Shown here one piece after another: positions 27,401 to 37,100 of a stretch of 64,000 nt of DNA. Every line of letters starts with the position of its first letter. The first letter of the stretch is position 1. Source of the stretch: Oreocharis arfaki (lineage: Eukaryota > Chordata > Aves > Passeriformes > Paramythiidae); assembly GCA_013398015.1 (NCBI GenBank), contig VZRR01009907.1, positions 57,259 through 121,258 on the forward strand, written 5' to 3'. A program made the translations under genes and the position numbers. The notes under the pieces were generated by a model, which had not been told where the DNA came from, made no database searches, and saw nothing but the letters and a program-made list of their open reading frames with translations.

Positions 27401-29077
27401 CTCAGTAACTGATTTTGTACTTAGAGTCGTACTTGTATGTTTTACTGCTCTTCTCAGCACTATTACTACCTTCTCCTTGTTTTTTTAAGCACCTGCCCTC
27501 TCATAACTGCTATCCATTGTTGGTATTCCCCCCGGCCTGATTTTCAATTGTCTGGCTGGAGACCACCAGGTGCCTTCTACCCTTTTGGTTCCTGATGCAC
27601 ACATACAACATGGACAACAAGCATAATAAAATACGTTTTATTACGTATTTTGTGGCAGTGAACTCAGATGCATTTCACCACTTAAATCTGTTTCATTATT
27701 ACTGGATTTGAAGCTTGAGGGTAAAAACACACTTACAGTTTTGTAGGCAGATAACTCGGTGAGTCATCTTTACTCCGAATGAGTTCATTGCATTTGTCAA
27801 TTGTTTGGTAAACAGAAAAAGTGTCTCCAGTGCTATAAAGTACAGCTAAATTCTTGGCAAGAAGCCGTCTGGTAGGAGGTCCTGGTGAATTGTTTAATAA
27901 AGAAGTCAATTGTTCAACCAGTTTCTTCTGGTTTTCCCTTATATCAGCCTGGAAATAAAATCAGTAACCAGTTAAAGTTCAGTTAAATTTAAAAGTTAGT
28001 TACAGATAATTAATGTAAATTATCTTTAATTTTCATTACTACCATTCTGATAATGACATTCTGAACTACAAATGAACATTTTATTGCATTTTTATACTTA
28101 AAGAAAAGACATTTCAAGCAAGTGACTATTTTATTCTTCTTTAAAAACCCAGCACTTTTTTCAGAGCATGATTATTTCTAGTAGCATTTCAAGTGTATTT
28201 TCCTTGTGGCACCTTAAGTCTTTCTCAAACAAAGCTGCCTTTTCTTGCTTTTTTTATGCCTACTTTAAAATAAAAGAATTCATAGATATATAGTAAGTGT
28301 AGTAGCAAAGAACTTTAAAGAAGAAGCTGAATTTCAAGAACTTGAGCATTAGAAAAGAACTTCCCTTAAAACAATCATCCAGTCATATATAAAGTTTTTT
28401 AATATTCTTACAAAATAACCTGGCACTGTATTGCATTTACATATTTTCATCACAAAAAACAACTCTTAAATAGCATTATTTCGGTTGGTTTACTCTTACA
28501 TGTCTACATAACCTATTTGATATACACTAAACAGTAAATCAAACAATTGGAGAGCTGGCTGGAAACAGATCTCTTATCACTTGACCAGGAAAATTTTTAA
28601 AAAACAACAAAGAGAAAGATGTAACATTCCTGCTTGCTAGAGAAGCATCAAATAATTGTGCAACACTAGGTGGAAGCATTACTGACATCCTTCATAATGG
28701 GGCTGCAAAATCTTTCAGTAATAATATGAGTTAAAAAATAATTAAAATTCCTTTTATTGGACAAGTGGCTCTGTCACTAGCAGGGCTGTGACCAAGAACT
28801 TCTGACATTTAGAAAGCTGCTGCTAACACTGACTATACTTTCACTCCTTGTACGTGCAAGATATGAGGCAAATAACGTTGCAAATTGCTCTTTGATTTAA
28901 AAAAAAATAACAAAAGTATAGTCTTTTCTTCTCAAGTCTCATTACACTTACTCTGCTAGTCACTGGTAGAAGTTTTTCCAAAAACTGTAACCATGCAAAA
29001 ATGAACTCTGCTTTTTGAAATTCACCAAGCTGGTTATATGCTTCTTCATTAAGTAGTAAACTGTGAGCTAACTCCAT
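285..29077 (-). CDS. HEATR5A: HEATR5A, HEAT repeat-containing protein 5A (5' half, 19 coding exons, 3' part outside window)
   Basis: The conceptual join of 19 exons (listed separately) gives 1018 complete codons starting MELAHSLLLNEEAYNQLGEF and running to the ITTLGPELQ(G) segment. I recognised it by recalled similarity to human HEATR5A; it fits HEATR5A better than HEATR5B in the first exon (NEEAYNQLGE) and in the SQGRYEIMLSLQ region. The protein is a long array of HEAT-type helical repeats, visible as recurring amphipathic stretches such as LLRCAAAECLARLAQ and VRLTAAWCLRCIAVAL. No signal peptide or membrane segment is apparent. The family (yeast Laa1, human HEATR5A and HEATR5B/p200) works with the AP-1 clathrin adaptor at the trans-Golgi and endosomes; the direct evidence is mainly for Laa1 and HEATR5B, so a trafficking role here is inferred. 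All junctions keep phase with GT/AG sites and I saw no frameshift or stop. The C-terminal half lies beyond position 1. Confidence 0.96.
475..2202 (-). other. HEATR5A: HEATR5A introns around the residue 902-955 exon
   Basis: Two introns (475-1587 and 1748-2202) flank the 1588-1747 exon. Both are AT-rich, and I see no repeat family, RNA gene or extra exon in them. Confidence 0.8.
1588..1747 (-). CDS. HEATR5A: HEATR5A coding exon, residues 902-955
   Basis: The 160-bp exon reads (K)LKSARDVVSRTGHSLALGC, then LYRYLGGIGSTQHLNACVGI to SQDSTSPDVQ. The acceptor is AATTAATAG and the donor GTACTT, phase 0. KSARDVVSRTGHSLALG is one of the best conserved HEATR5 motifs. Confidence 0.96.
2203..2393 (-). CDS. 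HEATR5A: HEATR5A coding exon, residues 839-902 (split)
   Basis: The 191-bp exon reads HLANCRGSLGSEEVRRSALM, then LVMGALESNNPLLRCAAAEC to LAQVSFE, ending with AA of a Lys codon. The acceptor is CTATTTTTAG and the donor GTAAGT. Confidence 0.95.
2394..4791 (-). other. HEATR5A: HEATR5A intron carrying a composite LTR insertion
   Basis: The first 0.85 kb (2394-3245) is plain AT-rich DNA. Positions 3246-4710 are LTR-derived (separate entry). The last 80 bp before the exon hold a GA-rich purine tract (4748-4783), CU-rich in the transcript. Confidence 0.85.
3246..4710 (+). mobile_element. Composite or nested avian ERV LTR, antisense to HEATR5A
   Basis: Positions 3246-3505 and 4393-4710 read as the 5' and 3' parts of one bird ERVL-type LTR: the start resembles TGTGCTGGTTTGGA, the middle carries GCATATAAAGCTGG (TATA-like, 4410-4423), and the end has TTTTCTCACTTTTACTCTGC and a terminal ACCACAGCA. 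Between them, about 890 bp interrupt the element. That insert includes 3677-3850, which aligns by eye with the 5' part of the outer LTR as a diverged second copy, and 3850-4392, which has a poly(A)-like ATTAAA near 4141 and resembles the end of a different LTR. I found no clear flanking duplication. No retroviral coding region is present. Family assignment is from memory. Confidence 0.65.
4792..4897 (-). CDS. HEATR5A: HEATR5A coding exon, residues 803-838
   Basis: The 106-bp exon reads (R)LQVLEQLLNSIKQTKGSRQ, then QIVQLHVVSAFSTSLK. The acceptor is TTGTGTAAG and the donor GTAAAT, phase 0. The donor is followed, in transcript sense, by a CU-rich tract (4748-4783) and then by LTR sequence. Confidence 0.94.
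4898..6282 (-). other. HEATR5A: HEATR5A intron (1.4 kb)
   Basis: AT-rich intron between the residue 745-803 and 803-838 exons. It has a short A-run near 5351-5363. I see no other feature. Confidence 0.8.
6283..6458 (-). CDS. HEATR5A: HEATR5A coding exon, residues 745-803 (split)
   Basis: The 176-bp exon reads LLLGNSIAGGSLEYDPYSIY, then EKFAKGDSIPKPLPPALSVI to HITESH, ending with AG of an Arg codon. The acceptor is TTCTTACAG and the donor GTAAAG. The intron before it is only 117 bp (6459-6575), the shortest here. Confidence 0.95.
6576..6739 (-). CDS. HEATR5A: HEATR5A coding exon, residues 690-744
   Basis: The 164-bp exon reads (G)NFSAVLKELVTDLTVPDSQ, then AFLLPPLCHENDLLLLGPLL to TDHRFIEEQ. 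The acceptor is AATTTAAAG (weak pyrimidine tract) and the donor GTACTT, phase 0. The intron before it (6740-10901, about 4.2 kb) is the longest between coding exons in the window. Confidence 0.95.
6740..10901 (-). other. HEATR5A: HEATR5A intron (4.2 kb)
   Basis: AT-rich intron with a perfect 13-bp hairpin at 8298-8326 and a CTCF-like motif at 10091-10104. I recognise no interspersed repeat in it and no additional exon; the flanking exons are phase-compatible with each other. Confidence 0.8.
8298..8326. repeat. Perfect 13-bp inverted repeat, 3-nt loop
   Basis: AGCTAGAATGCTG (8298-8310), loop TTT, then CAGCATTCTAGCT (8314-8326). All 13 pairs match, and pairing stops sharply at both outer flanks. 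Confidence 0.9.
10902..11011 (-). CDS. HEATR5A: HEATR5A coding exon, residues 653-690 (split)
   Basis: The 110-bp exon reads (Q)LSSIYKSYGNSLKTPSTVY, then RHKLYELLAVLPPKAYE with one base of a Gly codon. The acceptor is GTATTTTAAG and the donor GTACGT. Both flanking phases fit exactly, so the exon is secure despite its small size. Confidence 0.94.
11706..11805 (-). CDS. HEATR5A: HEATR5A coding exon, residues 620-653 (split)
   Basis: The 100-bp exon reads (A)IKSFVSHCAGLLTDEVVQR, then LLPPLPSAVDLLT with CA of a split Gln. The acceptor is CTTTTCTAG and the donor GTAAGT. Confidence 0.95.
13087..13239 (-). CDS. HEATR5A: HEATR5A coding exon, residues 569-620 (split)
   Basis: The 153-bp exon reads (G)PAVVQHHLPRMLLLWKCIF, then PSSPKDLETEKTRGDSFTWQ to GRAGALC, ending with one base of residue 620. 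The acceptor is CATTTACAG and the donor GTAAGC. The RGDSFTWQVTLEGRAGALC block is shared with HEATR5B and marks the family. Confidence 0.96.
14101..14212 (-). CDS. HEATR5A: HEATR5A coding exon, residues 532-569 (split)
   Basis: The 112-bp exon reads VIMTVAEDLLCSASQNSRIS, then LQRMQAGWLLIAALMTL with one base of a Gly codon. The acceptor TTACTTTGAAG has a poor pyrimidine tract; the donor is GTAGTA. Confidence 0.95.
16583..16833 (-). CDS. HEATR5A: HEATR5A coding exon, residues 448-531
   Basis: The 251-bp exon reads (G)VLEAVISVILHPSISVRLT, then AAWCLRCIAVALPSYVSLLL to HCPLGIPHGKGK. The acceptor is TTTTTCAG and the donor GTATGA, phase 0. EAVTGYSFAVAALLGAVKHC is a long conserved helical repeat. Confidence 0.96.
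17506..17661 (-). CDS. HEATR5A: HEATR5A coding exon, residues 396-448
   Basis: The 156-bp exon reads (D)AAMSDGNLETKINTTDVTA, then SQHVLVCALQELGSLIHGLG to LLQDSST, ending with one base of a Gly codon. The acceptor is TTGTTAG and the donor GTACAA. Confidence 0.96.
18785..19040 (-). CDS. HEATR5A: HEATR5A coding exon, residues 311-396 (split)
   Basis: The 256-bp exon reads AYVVFVSTLGAQWLERNFSA, then FLSHILDLVSQSHPKAIQSP and later GLLGEKAQIAAAKEICQAIW to KKLV, plus one base of residue 396. The acceptor is CTCTTCCAG and the donor GTATGG. It is the longest coding exon in the window and carries the strongly conserved RRCVSFILRATVGGLLGEKA block. Confidence 0.96.
19282..19323 (+). mobile_element. CR1 LINE 3'-end fragment
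   Basis: The sequence GGTCTCTTCCAACTCAGCAC followed by a GTGATTCTG tail matches the typical end of avian CR1 elements. Only about 40 bp can be recognised. Confidence 0.65.
20515..20636. repeat. Imperfect tandem duplication (about 60 bp) with an N at the joint
   Basis: The block CTACAGAACAYCCTAGGAAT ... CAAGGTATTA occurs at 20515-20576 and again at about 20579-20636, differing by one substitution and a 4-base difference (GCATGCATTTTCT against GCATTCTCT). A single N at 20577 lies exactly between the copies. Confidence 0.9.
21594..21754 (-). CDS. HEATR5A: HEATR5A coding exon, residues 257-310
   Basis: The 161-bp exon reads (A)STKHNFRRISLEDVMELLG, then GFLRGSCGFLRASGDMLKG to DVRVGVTQ. The acceptor is TATTCTTAG. 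The donor is CAG|GTTTGG, which departs from the GTRAGT consensus at +3 and +4 and is the weakest donor I saw in this gene. Confidence 0.95.
21984..22010. repeat. Perfect 10-bp inverted repeat, 7-nt loop
   Basis: TTTAAGTAGT (21984-21993), loop TTAAGCC, then ACTACTTAAA (22001-22010). Confidence 0.85.
23719..23890 (-). CDS. HEATR5A: HEATR5A coding exon, residues 200-257 (split)
   Basis: The 172-bp exon reads CLLELQNEAVFMWSTDLDSV, then VTLCFKSFEGSNYDVRLAVS to KQTT, with one base of residue 257. The acceptor is TTTGTCTAG and the donor GTAAAG. NYDVRLAVSKLLGT is a clear HEAT helix. Confidence 0.96.
24152..24301 (-). CDS. HEATR5A: HEATR5A coding exon, residues 150-199
   Basis: The 150-bp exon encodes exactly 50 residues, from SQGRYEIMLSLQNML to SMAVRCAAAK, with phase 0 at both ends (TTTTTCAG acceptor, GTAAAC donor). 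A skipped copy would keep frame. DRSMAVRCAAAK is a typical HEAT-repeat second helix. Confidence 0.96.
24817..24925 (-). CDS. HEATR5A: HEATR5A coding exon, residues 113-149
   Basis: The 109-bp exon completes the split Leu and reads AAVVCLGYLYKKLGRILGNS followed by FTDTVGNVLKAMKNAE. The acceptor is TTGTTTTAG and the donor GTATTG, phase 0. The preceding intron (24926-27736) is about 2.8 kb. Confidence 0.95.
27737..27948 (-). CDS. HEATR5A: HEATR5A coding exon, residues 43-113 (split)
   Basis: The 212-bp exon follows a TATTTCCAG acceptor and reads ADIRENQKKLVEQL... through LLAKNLAVLYSTGDTF to SYLPTK, ending with CT of a split Leu codon at a GTAAGTG donor. It contains the conserved family block SPGPPTRRLLAKNLA. 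Confidence 0.96.
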
Positions 29078-29107
29078 TCCTTGAAATTTTCCTCAAGTCT
29101 CCCAACA
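28952..29107 (-). CDS. HEATR5A: HEATR5A exon 2: end of 5' UTR and residues 1-42
   Basis: The start ATG is at 29077-29075, in a fair Kozak context (G at -3, G at +4). Positions 29078-29107 are 5' UTR after a TTCTACAG acceptor. Coding runs 28952-29077 and reads MELAHSLLLNEEAYNQLGEF..., ending TSR at a GTAAGTG donor in phase 0. The match to the human N-terminus settles the start. Confidence 0.96.
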
Positions 29108-29908
29108 CTGTAGAATGAAAAAAAAATCCAACAAACTACCAAAACTTCATTAATCAGTTTTCTTCCTCGTTAATATTGGGCAAATCAGAAGCTTGAACAC
29201 CTAAACAGAAATAAAAAAAAAATTATTAGGAAGTCAACAATCTTATCATACATAATATTCATGCTTGACTTACTAAAATGAAAATTTCAAAGCAAAGCCT
29301 AATATAAAAAGTAAATTATACTAGTTTTATTTAGATGTCTTTAGTAATACCAAATGTTTTTGGAAATGAGATAATGGTATTGATGTAGTATGCCAGTTGA
29401 AGTTAAATATACTTCAGAATATATCAGAGAGGTTCCCACTGAATGACTGATTTTCCTTCACCTTGTTTTGCATGAAGTGAGGTTTTCTAGTCCTTGATCA
29501 TGTACTTGAAAGTAATGACCAACTGACCTCAAACACAATGATTTTGTTATCAAGAACAAAGTGCAGCAAAAGCTGCAACTAACAATTAACAAACTCCTCT
29601 TCGTTATATTCACAAATATAAATGCTGACACAGTATTCAAACACTTTAGGTATTCTCAACGCCAAGCAAGCAATAAAAAGCCCCCAGAATTTCATTGCTG
29701 AGCAAACCTCTAATAATCTCTTTCGGGAAAAAATCCCCAAACCCAAAGTTGAGAAAAGACTGTTTCAAAACTCAAAGTTCAAAAGAAGTTAGGTTTTACT
29801 TACATCTCTCAGACTATGGGAATTTCCACATTGTTGATAAGCGAAGATTAAAAGATACTTCTAATGCTATCTTCCCCCGCAATATCTAAATGCCATATAG
29901 CCTCAAAA

Positions 29909-29929
29909 TATAGAATAGAATATTCTATA
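29909..29929. repeat. Perfect 9-bp inverted repeat, 3-nt loop
   Basis: TATAGAATA (29909-29917), loop GAA, then TATTCTATA (29921-29929). It is AT-rich, so chance occurrence is more likely than for the other hairpins. Confidence 0.8.
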
Positions 29930-31563
29930 GGCTTCACAAATAAAAACAGTCTGGGAGATTCTGGTAAAATGTCAACCATATTTTAAACTCTCAAGTAAGT
30001 TATCCTTTTCAGAGGTCACCAAGACTGCTGAACAAGATTTTTCCTATGCACTAACAATGTTATAGTGTAAAATGATCCATCAAATAGTAGACGGGCAATA
30101 TAAAGCACTGGTAAATAATTCAGTACTGAGGTTGTCATCAAACACAGAGCAGAAGGCTACCTTTACCACTTTCTACATATTTTAATGTAAAATTTACTCA
30201 CAAAAAAAAAAAAAGTCACATTTAATTTATTATAATGAAACATCACTTCAAATCTACCGGAAATACCAAACAGCTTGACAAGGCGCCACACTATAAAATG
30301 GCAACCAGATCTAAAGATACACAGCGCATTATACCTATACATATTTTGTCTGCCTAGGTACATAAAAGTTCACAATTTACCAGTTATCTCACTCCTAGAA
30401 CACTCACAGAATTGAGCCCTATCCTCACATTTTTTGAAACATAGCAAAAAGAAGTAGGATTAAGTGTAGAGTTTCATCACTGCTCAGCATGAAAATTACA
30501 TGTATAGGTCACAAATGCTCCTTTTTTCCCTTCACCCAAAGCCTGTTCTAATGTCTATCATCTCTAAACCACCTACAACATCTCTAAACCACAGCAACTT
30601 ATCCAATTTACATACCCATCTCAGGATTACAACTCATAGTTGTTTTCCCAAACCGAAAAGGTCACAGTTTGTTGCCAGACATTGGCACTTAACTTACCTA
30701 GCAGATAATTTCTCCTCATCGTCAAAACCGTCTCTCTGCTGCTCCAGGCTTTTGGATCAAGGATGCTAAAAACTCGATTTCCTAAGAAAATAATTAATAC
30801 AAAGAACAATGTTAGGAAAGATAGCACATAAGATACAAGTGTCATTTGTATGCAAAACAAGAATTCCAAAGTCTTGCAGTACCAACAATGTTTATTAAGT
30901 AATAGCTCACCAAAAAAGACTGGAGCTCCATGAATATTATTAGCTCTTTATGTGCTACATTTACATTTGGCAGACCCACCATATACACCATACAACTGGG
31001 TTCATTTAACTACTGAAATCACCTCTCTTGTTTCTGTTTTGTTAACTCAGTTTAACTGTAAACCAGTAAAAAGTAAGTTCAAACAGCATAATAACCATAA
31101 TAATTTTCTAGAAAGATTATCTAACAACCAGCAGAACTTGCAAGAGTGATTCAACTGTTCTGAAAAATTCATGTGCAATACTATCAATACAAGACATGAG
31201 GATTAGCAATCCATTGTCCTAGCCTTCAGATACAGTTTTAATACTAGAATTCACGGGCAAAAACATTTCCTTTCAAAACTCATTCACTTGAACTTATTCT
31301 GGCAGGACATTAAATACAGGTCACAGGTTATTTCAAAAGTATTCACTTTTCAATCACTCTTCAAAAGACTGATGCTGAAAACAAATAAAAAGCACATGTA
31401 GACATCAGAGTAATCCAAACTTCTTTTTGCCTGGTGAACTAGTGTTCAGCCTGCTGAAGAAAATGCTCAAGATGACCTAACAGCCTTCAAAAGAGAAGGT
31501 TACCAAGAAGATGAAGACAGTCTTTACTTCATAATTAAAACAAGGAAGCTTCCCTCTTAATCC

Positions 31564-31624
31564 AAAAAAAAAAAAAAAAAAAAAACAAATCNNNNNNNNN
31601 NNNAAAAAAAAAAAAAAAAAAAAA
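31564..31624. other. Assembly gap inside a poly-A tract
   Basis: An A-run (31564-31585), then CAAATC, 12 Ns (31592-31603) and another A-run (31604-31624). The gap size is probably arbitrary and the true tract length is unknown. Confidence 0.95.
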
Positions 31625-34150
31625 GATTTCCGCTGTAAGGATTATCAGCCCTGGGACTCATGTTGAGAAATTGCAGAACCTGTACCCTCAGGGGTTTCTA
31701 ACACTTGACTGGACAAAGCCCTAAGCAACACCATCTCAAGTTATTACTGTAACTTGTTTCTAAATTAAACAATTCAATTGTATAAGCACACATTTGCAAA
31801 ACCAATCTAAATTTATTTATTTATTTTTAGCCTAAATTAAAGAAAGAAAAAATGTTCTGGTGTAGTTGCTGATCTTCATAATGAGCACCTTCTAACACGG
31901 CCAGAAACACTAGCATTTCTCAAAGAAAAGACTATTAGTACTGAATTACAAAGGCTGACTGCTTCTTATGCAAGAAATAGTTTTGTAGAAACAGAACTGT
32001 CCATATAGGGAAAAAAAAAACAAACCCAACCCAAAAGAAAATCCCAGACCTGATCTTTCCACTGCTGGTCAACAAGAAAACCTTGATTCCATTAACCTGT
32101 ATAGAAAGCAATATACTCTCTACCCTATGCAAAAAACTTACTCCAAACACTTATTGAGGCTCCCTCCAATAAGCTGTAAGCCTGCACACCAGGGATACTC
32201 ATGAAGCTTCAAAAGTAATGATAAAAGAAGGGCACATGCATACAAACTTGGGAGAAGAAAGGCAAGAATGCAGGGCATTAAATTCTACTGCAGCATACTG
32301 GTTTTGCAGAGAACAGAGCAAAAGGCACAATGCTCACAAGGCTACACAAGGCTGAACACAAGCACAGAACATGGGGATGAGTTGCATTTGATTGATAATA
32401 AATATGTCCTTGTTGTGTATACAAGATATTTCCAGGCAATTTCTAAGTGCAGAAGAAAACATCAAACCCAAAGCTACACTGTCCAGACACGGGTGGGACT
32501 CTGCTCTAATTGAAGGCGTGGCACAGCCACACTCTGGGCTGGTCAAGCACCAGGAAAGACTGAATGTTCTGTCAGCCATTGGAGCTGCTTGGCCATCATT
32601 ACGCACCAGTAAATCAATGCAAGCACAACCTAAGCATGAAAAGATGCACCTCTATCTACACGAAACCCATGTTTAAAAATGCTGAATTATTTGATACTGC
32701 TTTTCCCCTGGTGTTGTAATTTTGATGCTTCTCAACACAAAAAAGAAATCTGGAGGGAAAAAAATGAGAAATTTAATTGAATGAGATGTATACTATGCCA
32801 TCAACCAAAATAAAAAGGCATACATGCCTGATGAAACCTTCATTTGCTAACCAGCATGATGCACCATCCTTTTGGTTTTGTCTTTAGGTAACTGAAGCAA
32901 TTACAAGAATTACTTTCCCATCAGTACTACAAGAACAGATCAGTCAAAGATACCTCTTTTTTTTCCCTCCTGTGAGCTAAGTTTATTTTACTTTTATACC
33001 ATGCTACAAAACTGGCACACAGATTTATTGGCCACGGCAGAAGTTGTTCCCACTTATTGCTAACAAAAATTTTTTCATTTATCAACTGCCAATTTTACAA
33101 GCAGGATTGTTCAAGACTGGTCAGAAAAGAGCTCAGAAAAGCTCTTGGAGCAAGCACTAGATGGAATGCCACCCTGTAAATTGAAAGGAATACGGGGTGA
33201 ATCAAGCATTAAAAGGCAACAGCAATTGAATTTTTGAAGCTTCTGACAAACCACAACAAGAAAAAAGGGACCTGTAGTCTTCTTTAAATAAAAGGTGACT
33301 CAGCTGGGGTAAGACTGATCTTAGTAGCTGCCTTTAGCAATTGTCTTACAAATATGAGAACCACCAGACCACCCATGACGAAGTTATAACAGAATAAAAA
33401 ACCCAAACAGATATGTTATGTTTATCAAGTTCATTCTGAGCTAGGTAATCTACTCAGGCTTTAAAAGATGAGGGAAGCAGACCACAGACTGCTGTATATC
33501 TTTCACATGGGAGTCTAAGTCAAAAATTGTAACATTACCAATGAAAAAGCTATGAGCTAATGGCAACTTACTGAATTTCGCTCTTCCTCTTCCTTCCAAC
33601 TCTTGGCATATTTTGCTTACGCACAAAAAAAATAAGAAGTACCAAAAAAAAGTAATCGGCAATAAAGCAGACTCCTAACTGATCTCTCACTAAAAAGTCA
33701 GCCTTTAAATCATGACTCATTATTTCAATGAGGACAGACACAAGTAATGGAAACTACCACACAGACCAAGTTTGTACTTCCAAATTTATTTTCTTTTAAA
33801 ATTTTTCATATTTGATCTCTGTTCCAGCAGTTTCTTTGCCAGGAACAAGTGCTGCTCAAACAGAAATCTGATCAACCTCAGTTCTCTGAGACTGATGCTC
33901 AGGGGAGGATCTAATGCACAATCTAGATGAGGGTCTAAGTCCTTTACACCTACTTTGTACGGAAGAAAACAAAGCGCCATTTGACTTACCCTAATAATAA
34001 TTATTCATATTTTTCCAATTTCAAAATTAGAAATTAACATAACTCTGCACTAAATCTGATATAAGATAATAAACCTGTGGATTCAATTTTGTACCAATGA
34101 CTAATCTAGCAGAGACACAAGTGCGTATTTATCCCTCTAAGAAACTACTG

Positions 34151-34180
34151 CTGTTACTCATTGACAGTAATGAGTAACAG
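34151..34180. repeat. Perfect 12-bp inverted repeat, 6-nt loop
   Basis: CTGTTACTCATT (34151-34162), loop GACAGT, then AATGAGTAACAG (34169-34180). It lies just before a simple AGTAATAAT-rich stretch. Confidence 0.9.
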
Positions 34181-37100
34181 TAAAAAAAGAATAATAGTAA
34201 TGATTAAGATGAACAATAACCAGTAATAATAACAACCAGTGTTTTCATAGCAGCTGCCATTGGGCAGACTACACAATCAATACCATAACCATCCCACTGC
34301 CGAAAAACAGAGCTGAAGCACATTTGTTAGCTTCAAGTTGACCCTCACTGCACCACAGTGGTATTTTAATTGATTTCAAATCCACGTTCTTTAAAAATTA
34401 AAAAATAATATTTATTATTAATAAATAATTATTTATATATTAATAAATAAGATTTATTATCATCTGCCTAACAAGTCAACCAATACATTTAAGAGAAAGC
34501 CTTCCAGCCTGACACGTTTAATTCCAACCATTAACAGTTGAGATCAATGTTACTCCTGCAGCACTGTTTAAAAGTTTAATGGGATGATCGTTAGCAGCAC
34601 AACGGAGCTGACTGCACGGAGGGACATCGATGCTTAAACCTTTGTTGCACCCTTGCATTTATCTGTTTAGTGTCTCTCAAACATAAACAAAACCCCTGCC
34701 CAGCTCCCTTGGACTTACTTCTGACAAGAGAAACTGAGTATGATGGTCTTTGCCAGCCGGGCGGCAAAACCTTAAAGCACCAGCCAAATGCAGCTACTAA
34801 TGAATGAAACACAGACCAAAATCCAATAGTTACAATGTACTGTTTTTGCTAGTAGGCAAAAATAAAGAGGCGCCCAGGCCTGGAGAAGGCCAAAATTGCA
34901 GGATCAAACTCCAGCAACTTCAAATGGGAGATACGATTGCCCAGGAAATGAAGAATTTAGTCATCTTTAGCTGTAATCTAGCTAGAATTTATAGCACACA
35001 GAGAAATAACCTAATTTAAATAAATGACAATTACAGAATCTCATTAATTTCATAAGGAATAAAAAAGAACTAAAATTCCAGCTTAAATGAGTTTGGAGTT
35101 TAGACATTTGAAATATATTGGAGTGAGAATATTCTACAGATAAAGATATTTATAATTACTGGAAAAACAGAGCAGCCTTTGTCTACGTACTGACTTCTAC
35201 AAACTATTACCAACTAACTCACAGAAGCAAAGTCTGTCTCAAAATCTTCAGTTAGAGAAGGCAAAGCTAAATAAAAGCATCAGTGTAAGTGAATCAGTAC
35301 TTCCACATCCTTTGTCTGTGGCAGGATACCCATCACTCAGCCAACTCGTACCTTTTTTCTATGTACACAAGCCTTAAATTTTTGCTCGACAGAGCTACAT
35401 GAAGCAACAGCAGGTAACTGGTGGTCCCAACATAACAGTGACCCCTCCGTACATACTTTATGTTCAGTAGTGCTAATCACTCTTGGCCTTTCATTCAACC
35501 AAAAAAAAAAAAAAAAAACAAGAGCTGGGAATTTCATGTCCCCTTTTACTGCTTTCTTGTATGTATTTTCAAAGAAACATACAAGCAAATGTAGGAAATT
35601 TCAGCACGAGGAAGAGAGGGGAGAGAAGAAGAAGAGAGGGGAGGAAGAGACAAAGAGAATATTAACTCCCCTGAAGATTGTTTCTTTAGCAGAAACACTG
35701 GTATGTTTCACTGACTAAATACTTCACAGAAAGGATTAAGAAGAACTCAAGAACAGAGCCCAGTCTTTCAATGCATACACACATACCTGAATTTGTCACT
35801 GATTGGTCTCATCAACTTGAAGCAAATTACCCTTGGCATCAAACTGACAAGTGCTTTTCATCCAAAATTAATATACAGCCATAAAAAAAGCCGTTTTGCA
35901 GTGTTATGTTACATTGGTCAGCAGTAGGGAAATTTGAAGCCAAGCACAGAGAAGATGGGACAACAGTGACGTTTGACAGCAGTTTGCAAGAACAAGCCAC
36001 AAGAGAAAGTCATCACAAGACCTCAACTCAGAGCACATGGAAAATAATACCAGGCCACAGAGGAGAAGGTCCAAAATTTTAAGGCCCTTAAATCAAGCAG
36101 AACTGTAATTCTTAACACCATATTTTGAGTCCATTAGCATGTGAGAAACACAGCAGATAAATCTCATGGTTGAGTAGTCGTATGCCTTATTGTATAGTCT
36201 ATGTTATAAAGGGATTCGGTTTCCCTCACAAATCTTCCTTTTTAAATAAAAATATGTACACATTTGTGTCACATGCTTATCCCAAAGAGCAAAAAGCAAT
36301 GAAAAATCTGTCTGACTACGAGCAACAAAAAACAACAGATGATTCCAGAACCATCCACTTCCTCTAGTTATTGCTGAAAATTTCAGACTACGACAACTTC
36401 CACTGACGTCATATTTTTGTATGCAACTACTCTGCTCATAAACATGATTCTGAAACCACAGATGTTGAAACAAGACACTTTTCTTTCAGTCTTTCCTCTC
36501 AATAGTGCTCTGGATGAAGAAATTTGCCACAGGAAAGATACGTGTCTATTCTCTCACAGAAAATTTGGTAGCATTTATGCAGGTACTTGTTAAAGATGCA
36601 ATCCAAGTGCATCTCCATGTATTGCGCTCCACATGTGTAGGTCGTGCACCGTTCTCACAGTGTTTCAGGCTGTACTAAAGAACAAATATCATGCAGCCCA
36701 AACAGAATTCCTGTTAATTTCTCGGCTACTTCCATTTGTGTTGCAAAACAAATGGGTTGTATTTTGATGTTCTGTGAACAATGATGGTCATACAAAGTAC
36801 TTGTTTACTCTCACGGGAACAGTTCCAAATGACTGGATTTCCTACCAGAATGCTTATCAAATGTCATTGGTTTCCAAGTTTTGGAGGAATTACCCTGTAT
36901 CTGAAAGAGCAATAAAGCTTAAAGGCAACAAAGGCCTAAGTGAAATCTATCAGAATCCTTGCTCTGGGCTTCCTGGTTTTAAAAATATTCACTCAAAGAA
37001 TGTGACCACCCACAATCCTCATACATAACAGTGACATTGATAAGAACTACAACACAATATACATTTGCTGAAGTGTGAAGGAAATGACAAGACAGTGTCT

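Larger units (their letters stand above)
24302..28951 (-). other. HEATR5A: HEATR5A introns between residues 42 and 150
   Basis: Introns 24302-24816, 24926-27736 and 27949-28951. The middle one holds a slightly GC-richer block at about 26640-26880 with a CT run (26689-26698) that I cannot assign to any family. The others show nothing notable. Confidence 0.75.

Noticed and set aside
34388..34450. AT-only palindromic stretch as a possible origin or matrix-attachment site
   Set aside because: Self-complementarity is expected in A/T-only sequence; nothing else supports a function.
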